Shown here in pieces: positions 59,462-64,000 of a stretch of 64,000 bases of DNA (within the stretch, counting starts at the first letter, position 1; each line of letters opens with the position of its first letter). Source of the stretch: CALBZH01 sp964538515. Lineage in GTDB: Bacteria > Desulfobacterota > Syntrophobacteria > Syntrophobacterales > Syntrophobacteraceae. The position numbers and the translations under genes were made by a program. The notes below the pieces were generated by a model. That model made no database searches. It saw nothing but the letters and a program-made list of their open reading frames with translations, and had not been told where the DNA came from. The stretch covers positions 20,103 through 84,102 of the forward strand of contig CAZIEW010000013.1 in assembly GCA_964538515.1 (NCBI GenBank). The letters are read 5' to 3'.

Positions 59462-61813
59462 CTAACGACGACTTCGAAGGGCCGAGCGTATTTTGACCGA
59501 TATTTCCTGAACGGTATAGGGCTTGGGGAGAAACCCGAGTCCTCCACGCCGCAGCATGTCCTCGGCTTGCCCATTGATGCTGTATCCGCTGGTGAGCAGG
59601 ACACGGGCCATCGGGTCTATTTCCCTGAGCCGATCGAAGGTTTCTGCTCCGGTCATGCCTGGCATGGCCACGTCGAGGATCACAAGATCGATGACGTCAT
59701 GTCGTTTCTGGTAGATTTCCACCGCTTCGAGCCCGCTTTGGGCCGTCTCAACCTTATAACCGAGTAGGGTGAGAATCTCTCTCCCCACGTTTAGGATCAC
59801 CTCTTCATCGTCCACGAGGAGGATCGTCTCATCTCCCATGAGTGTTACGGAGTGGTCGCCACCCATCTGCTTGGTACGCCCCCCCTGAGTGGCCGGCAGG
59901 AGAATCGTGAACGTCGTCCCTCGGCCCTTTTCGCTGTTCACGTCGATGATGCCGCCGTGATTCTTGATGATCCCGTAGGCCGAGGCCAGCCCGAGACCAG
60001 TGCCGCGCCCCATGCCCTTTGTCGTGAAGAACGGCTCGAAGACACGCCGTTGGGTTTCCTCCTCCATGCCTTCGCCTGTGTCGGTCACGGTCAGGCGAGC
60101 ATAGACCCCCGGTTGAATTCGGTGCCTTTGACAAAACGCGGGGTCAAGCATCACCTGTCGTGTTTCGAGAAACAGGCTTCCCCCCGACGGCATAGCGTGA
60201 AACGCGTTCACAAACAAGTTGATGATCACCTGCTCGATCTGGGCTTCGTCGACCTCGACGCCCGGGAGGCCCTCCTGCAGCATGTGGTGGATCTGAACTT
60301 CCTTTTTCGTGCGCCCGAACAGCTCGACCGTTCTCAAAACCAGCTCGTTCAAGTCCGTGATGCGGATGTCGACTCTTCCGCCTCGGGCGAACCCGAGGAG
60401 CTGTTTGGTCAGGTCGGCTCCGCTTTTGCCAAGCTGCTCGATCTTCTGGATCTTGGCGTAGTTTGGATCGTCGGGTGGCATGGTGCGGAGCATCAGGCTT
60501 GTGAATCCCAGAATGCCCGTGAGCAGGTTGTTGAAGTCGTGGGCCACACCGCCCGCGAGCGTGCCGATGGCTTCCATCTTTTGGGATTGAATCAGCTGGG
60601 CCTCGAGCTTCTTGTGCTCGGTGATGTCCCGAGCGAACGTGAGTGACGCAGGTCTTCCTTCCCACTGGATGGGCACCCCGGTCAGCTCGACCCAGAGCGT
60701 CTGTCCTTCCCTGTTGAGAGCCCTGAACGAATACGGAGTTGGACTGCCTTCGCCCAAAAGGCGTTTTCGGTACTTCTCCAATACCATCCCCCGGTCCTCC
60801 GGGTGAATGAACTGAATGAAAGGGCCGCGGGAAAGGTCGTCTTCGCTGTACCCCAAGCCCCTGACCATCTGCGGGTTCGGGAATTTGATCCTCCCATCCT
60901 GAGCGATGAAAATGGCTTCAATGGCATGCTCCACCACCTGCCGATATTTCTCTTCGGAGCGTCTCAGCGCCTCCTCCGCTCGTTTCGAGGCGGTTATGTC
61001 GAGGGCGGTGAAAATGATCCCCCTGGAATGATCCTCCCGGTCCAAGGGGGTCGAGCGCAGGAGAACGTCGATGAGCCCTCCGTCCTTTCTGACCAATTGT
61101 ATCTCAACGCTTCCGGTGCCATCTTGGGCCATCTGACGGCAATTCTCTCGACCGACGAAGTCATAAGCGTCCTGGCTCGGGTAAAACATCCTGGTCGACT
61201 GATTGATGAGCTCATGGGCGTAGTAGCCCGTCATCGCACACAGCTGCTCGTTCACCTCCACGAGAACCCGATCGACGACAACCCCAATGCCAACGGGGGC
61301 GACTCGGACGATGCTGTCGAGCATGGCCTGGCGAGCGCGGGAATCCTCCTCCGCTTGCCTCTGCTCGTTCAAAGGGACGATCGTGACCAAGGCGGCAACA
61401 ACGCTTTCGGACCCGTCTCGCAGGGGGGTGGCGGTCATCCGGGACCAAAGGGGCTCCCCCTGGACATCCACCCTCAAACGCTCCCGGCTGGCCCGGTCCC
61501 GGCCATGCTCGAAAATCTCTCTGACAACGCAATCCGAGCAGATCTCCTGTTGCTTGCAGAACCGCTGAAAGCAAAAGCCGCCTGCTGCATCCCCTTGATC
61601 ACTCCGAAGGGCGCTGCTCGCCCACAGGGTGCGGTAGTCCTTCGAGACAACCGCTACCCCGATCTTCAGCTCATCCAGGACGGTTTCCAATAGTCCATGG
61701 TCGGGTGCCCACGGTCGGCTAAACGGCAATTCATCGGTTTTATGCATGGTTATCGCCTGGCTCGGGTTTCGGCTATGAGCTCGATGAGCCATCATGATCA
61801 GGACGATGGCCAA
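59462..61813 (-). CDS. PAS-domain hybrid histidine kinase with C-terminal receiver
   Basis: About 783 aa, or 761 aa if ATG 61747 is used. The order is: a Cys-containing PAS-like sensor (CFQRFCKQQEICSDC, residues ~80-105), two further PAS/PAC units (VRVAPVGIGVVVDRVLVEVN and VEHAIEAIFIAQDGRIKFPN), the H-box GGVAHDFNNLL, HATPase motifs (GTGLGLASAYGIIKNHGG), and a receiver with Asp in LVILDVAMPGMTG. The four cysteines at the N-terminus could bind metal or sense redox. No cognate regulator is adjacent, so it may phosphorelay internally. Confidence 0.85.
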   Translation of the reverse strand: MAIVLIMMAHRAHSRNPSQAITMHKTDELPFSRPWAPDHGLLETVLDELKIGVAVVSKDYRTLWASSALRSDQGDAAGGFCFQRFCKQQEICSDCVVREIFEHGRDRASRERLRVDVQGEPLWSRMTATPLRDGSESVVAALVTIVPLNEQRQAEEDSRARQAMLDSIVRVAPVGIGVVVDRVLVEVNEQLCAMTGYYAHELINQSTRMFYPSQDAYDFVGRENCRQMAQDGTGSVEIQLVRKDGGLIDVLLRSTPLDREDHSRGIIFTALDITASKRAEEALRRSEEKYRQVVEHAIEAIFIAQDGRIKFPNPQMVRGLGYSEDDLSRGPFIQFIHPEDRGMVLEKYRKRLLGEGSPTPYSFRALNREGQTLWVELTGVPIQWEGRPASLTFARDITEHKKLEAQLIQSQKMEAIGTLAGGVAHDFNNLLTGILGFTSLMLRTMPPDDPNYAKIQKIEQLGKSGADLTKQLLGFARGGRVDIRITDLNELVLRTVELFGRTKKEVQIHHMLQEGLPGVEVDEAQIEQVIINLFVNAFHAMPSGGSLFLETRQVMLDPAFCQRHRIQPGVYARLTVTDTGEGMEEETQRRVFEPFFTTKGMGRGTGLGLASAYGIIKNHGGIIDVNSEKGRGTTFTILLPATQGGRTKQMGGDHSVTLMGDETILLVDDEEVILNVGREILTLLGYKVETAQSGLEAVEIYQKRHDVIDLVILDVAMPGMTGAETFDRLREIDPMARVLLTSGYSINGQAEDMLRRGGLGFLPKPYTVQEISVKIRSALRSRR

Positions 61814-62236
61814 GCATACGTTTATTCTCGAACATATTCAACAGGATTGGCTCAATGGAAGTCGCGCTGGCCGTTCTTTCCTGGGCTCCCCTCTTCACAG
61901 TGCGAATACAGAGCTCAAGCCGACAATCCATGCAGCTCGAGAACGGTGGCTTCAGGTGTCAGTGCTCAGTCGAATGGCTTCCAGTCTCTCTCCCCGACAC
62001 CCGGCACCCGGGCTAAGGGCAAAGACCAGCGGCCGTGAATGGCACCCGCCTGAAGTCGGCCTCCTGTTGCACTGATTAACGTTCTTCTTGGCATGTATGG
62101 TCCCGGGGATTATGATGGTGCCATGTTTCGAGCTGTTTTTCCGCCCCGGCCGCAGCACGGCCTTTTCCATTGCGATCCATTCCAATGTGACGACGATTGG
62201 CGCAACGGGTTTCAACCTAGGGACGAGGGTGTCGAG
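61814..62236. other. Intergenic region between the histidine kinase and the FecR-domain gene
   Basis: About 420 bases between divergent genes. A + strand open frame at 61809-62075 has no ribosome site or recognisable product, and the frame upstream of ATG 62237 is not needed to explain that gene. I found no aptamer, tRNA or strong hairpin with a T-run. It should contain the divergent promoters. Confidence 0.4.
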
Positions 62237-64000
62237 ATGAAAGGAAGTCGGAGGCTTTTCTGCCTGGTGGGAGTGGTTGTGGCGCTTGTGACGGCTGCCA
62301 GCGCCCTGAGTGCGGCGGAGGTCGATCCCGCCAAAGCCACGGATCAGCAGCGTGTGGCTCTCGTCGGTCGGATCTCGCATGTTGAGGGACTGCTCACACG
62401 GTATGTTCCAGAAAACAAGGAATGGGTTGCGACCGTTCAAGACACACCCTTTGCCTTGGATGATTCCCTCTATACCGATGCGAAAGGGAGAGCGGAGATC
62501 ATCCTCCCGAACAACACCTGGGTGAGGATCGGCGGCCAGACTCAGCTTCAGCTTCTGGCCATCGAAGACGATTATGCGGAGCTCGACCTGGCTCTGGGCA
62601 TTGGAAGGTTCTTTAACAAGGGATCCAAGACGGAGCTCAAGGTTGCGACGCCCTATGGCTATGTGCTGGCCCCGCACGACACCGTATTCGAGATCATTGT
62701 GGGGGACAAATCCGTCGAGGTGACCGCTCTGCAGGGAACGGTCGATTTCGTGCACGTCTCCAATGAGTCGCGCTTCGAAGTGATCGCGAAGTCTTCGTGC
62801 CTTCTGGCCGACGCCGAGAAGGTCACGTCCACCCAAGGACGCATCGACGCGGCCTGGGACAAATGGAACTGCGACAGGGATCTGCTCTGGGCCAAACGCA
62901 TGGAAAAGTGCCGGGAGTCCGCGAAATACCTGCCCGAAGCGCTTTGTTCGGAAGCTTATGCGCTGGAGGACCATGGCCGCTGGGAAAGCGTCAGCTATGA
63001 AGGAGCCACGCGAACCCTCTGGCGGCCGACCCGTGTGGCGGCGGGGTGGGCTCCGTTCACGGTGGGACGATGGACGGTCTGGCAGGATGAGCACTGCTGG
63101 GTGCCCGCGGAGCCTTTCGGCTATGTGACGCATCACTACGGCAACTGGGTTTGGGTCGGGAGCCACTGGTATTGGGCGCCGCCTGTGGTCGGGGTGGATG
63201 TGCACGTCGGCGGCCCTCTCTTCAGCATCGGCTTCGGATGGTATCCCGGCAGGGTCGCGTGGGTCCATTCTCCGGTTCATCACTGGGTGGGATGGATCCC
63301 GCTCGCCCCCGACGAGGTGTTCTATTCCCATCGTTACTGGGGACCTGCATCGGTGGCTGTCGCCACGGTCGGACCGTCCGTTTTTGTCAGCGACGTCACA
63401 CGATACCGCTATCACGCCCGCGCTGTCGTGGTTCGGGACAGCAGCCTGTATCGAGTCAACAGTTATACGGGAGTCCGTGTCCGAGGGGTGAGCGTCTCGG
63501 CTCAGGCGGCCGGCTTCCGGGCTTCCCCGATTGTCGGTGCGGGATTTGTATCGAATGCGACACATGCACGATATCGGTATCATTACCGAACCGGTGCCGG
63601 AAGCGCCCGGGTGAGCCAGCGCATTTCAAGCAGAGCCCAGGTGCGGTCGATTTCGAGCGGGCGTCAGGTGCAGCGGATTCGTGGTGCCGAGGCCCGGCAA
63701 AAGGTGGCGGGATTCAATCGGGGAAGCTTTGTCGAAGGTGCGTCCATCGAGCGTCCTCGGATGGGATCACGACAGCTGCAAGGAAGAGCTGCGGGCCGAA
63801 GCGGGGCTTTCAGGCGGGGCGGTGAATTTCGGCAGGGCGGCCGAAGCCGCAGTGCCATTCGGGCGGGCGGCGGCGGTGGACCGGATGCGGCGTTTGGGGG
63901 GGGCTCGCGAGGAAGAGGCGGCGCCAGGGCGGATGGTTGGCCGCGCCAGGGGCGGATGGGTCCGGGCGGGAACGGCGGAAGAGGAGGGGGGCATCACTAG
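62237..64000 (+). CDS. Secreted FecR-domain protein with YxWG-type repeats (DUF6600-like)
   Basis: 587 aa from ATG 62237 (GAGG upstream), ending on the last base of the window. A signal peptide (residues ~10-30) precedes a FecR-like beta domain (~38-180: VALVGRISHVEGLLTRYVPE, IILPNNTWVRIGGQTQLQLL). The middle carries Trp/Tyr-rich units (GRWTVWQDEHCWVP, WVWVGSHWYWAPP, WHSPVHHWVGWIPL-like) of the DUF6600 type. The C-terminal ~120 residues are Arg/Gly-rich and low-complexity (RGGEFRQGGRSRS). It is probably a cell-surface or periplasmic protein. Confidence 0.75.
   Translation: MKGSRRLFCLVGVVVALVTAASALSAAEVDPAKATDQQRVALVGRISHVEGLLTRYVPENKEWVATVQDTPFALDDSLYTDAKGRAEIILPNNTWVRIGGQTQLQLLAIEDDYAELDLALGIGRFFNKGSKTELKVATPYGYVLAPHDTVFEIIVGDKSVEVTALQGTVDFVHVSNESRFEVIAKSSCLLADAEKVTSTQGRIDAAWDKWNCDRDLLWAKRMEKCRESAKYLPEALCSEAYALEDHGRWESVSYEGATRTLWRPTRVAAGWAPFTVGRWTVWQDEHCWVPAEPFGYVTHHYGNWVWVGSHWYWAPPVVGVDVHVGGPLFSIGFGWYPGRVAWVHSPVHHWVGWIPLAPDEVFYSHRYWGPASVAVATVGPSVFVSDVTRYRYHARAVVVRDSSLYRVNSYTGVRVRGVSVSAQAAGFRASPIVGAGFVSNATHARYRYHYRTGAGSARVSQRISSRAQVRSISSGRQVQRIRGAEARQKVAGFNRGSFVEGASIERPRMGSRQLQGRAAGRSGAFRRGGEFRQGGRSRSAIRAGGGGGPDAAFGGGSRGRGGARADGWPRQGRMGPGGNGGRGGGHH

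Noticed and set aside
1..64000. CRISPR arrays, tRNA/rRNA genes, att sites or intact transposons
   Set aside because: No regular direct-repeat/spacer pattern, cloverleaf with CCA-like end, rRNA segment or transposase motif was seen on either strand.

Overview
The window is a GC-rich, gene-dense bacterial chromosome segment without rRNA, tRNA, CRISPR or an intact transposase. A Gram-negative, probably anaerobic or sulfate-rich-habitat bacterium of the Desulfobacterota (Syntrophobacteria-like) type fits the mix of CstA, split ChrA, DUF211, radical-SAM peptide maturation and Shine-Dalgarno-led operons, but this lineage guess is inference from gene content only.

Layout. 1-13 kb (mostly + strand): end of cstA, a secreted trypsin-fold protease, a secreted metallophosphatase, a split chromate transporter, DUF1614, an APC permease, a CLC antiporter, then - strand genes (a heptad-repeat DUF202-like protein, a CMP-kinase-like/BON fusion, a 41-aa zinc-knuckle protein, a Crp/Fnr regulator). 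Decayed genes and two copies of a ~70-bp repeat mark past insertions.

14-41 kb is a fluoride-response island. I read five separate fluoride (crcB-motif) riboswitches from their conserved bases: + strand at ~14246 and ~38615, - strand at ~23300, ~34636 and ~38493. Three have a clear intrinsic terminator as expression platform. They lead (i) a small unknown protein and possibly a HIT protein; (ii) two MutS-type ATPases, DUF211 and a VIT/CCC1-like membrane protein; (iii) a zinc-ribbon/HEAT protein, enolase, a poly-gamma-glutamate-hydrolase-like protein, an unknown protein, a dynamin-like GTPase (frameshifted) and a cyclopropane-fatty-acid synthase; (iv) a cation/proton antiporter, UspA, the CrcB fluoride channel and a DUF190-CBS protein; (v) a second dynamin-like GTPase. 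A HEAT protein and an MgtA-type Mg2+ ATPase with a PTS-EIIA partner lie between them. The set suggests a layered response: export (CrcB), ion homeostasis (antiporter, Mg2+ pump), replacement of a fluoride-sensitive enzyme (enolase), and membrane and DNA maintenance.

44.1-51.8 kb (+ strand) is a candidate new RiPP (peptide natural product) cluster: a cytosolic subtilisin-like protease whose end overlaps the first of two homologous ~90-aa precursor peptides, then a CgeB-like glycosyltransferase, two SPASM-like radical SAM enzymes and two B12-binding-type radical SAM enzymes, all tightly spaced. The precursors share an N-terminal leader (FRDLKGGFFSIP) and an almost invariant C-terminus (NDFAAQYTYPNAWGG).

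51.8-64 kb: a - strand operon with Der GTPase, a Lol/Mac-type ABC exporter and a 1582-aa fusion of a catalytically degraded M28 peptidase domain to FtsX permease segments; then a PAS hybrid histidine kinase (- strand) and a secreted FecR-domain protein (+ strand) that ends on the last base of the window.
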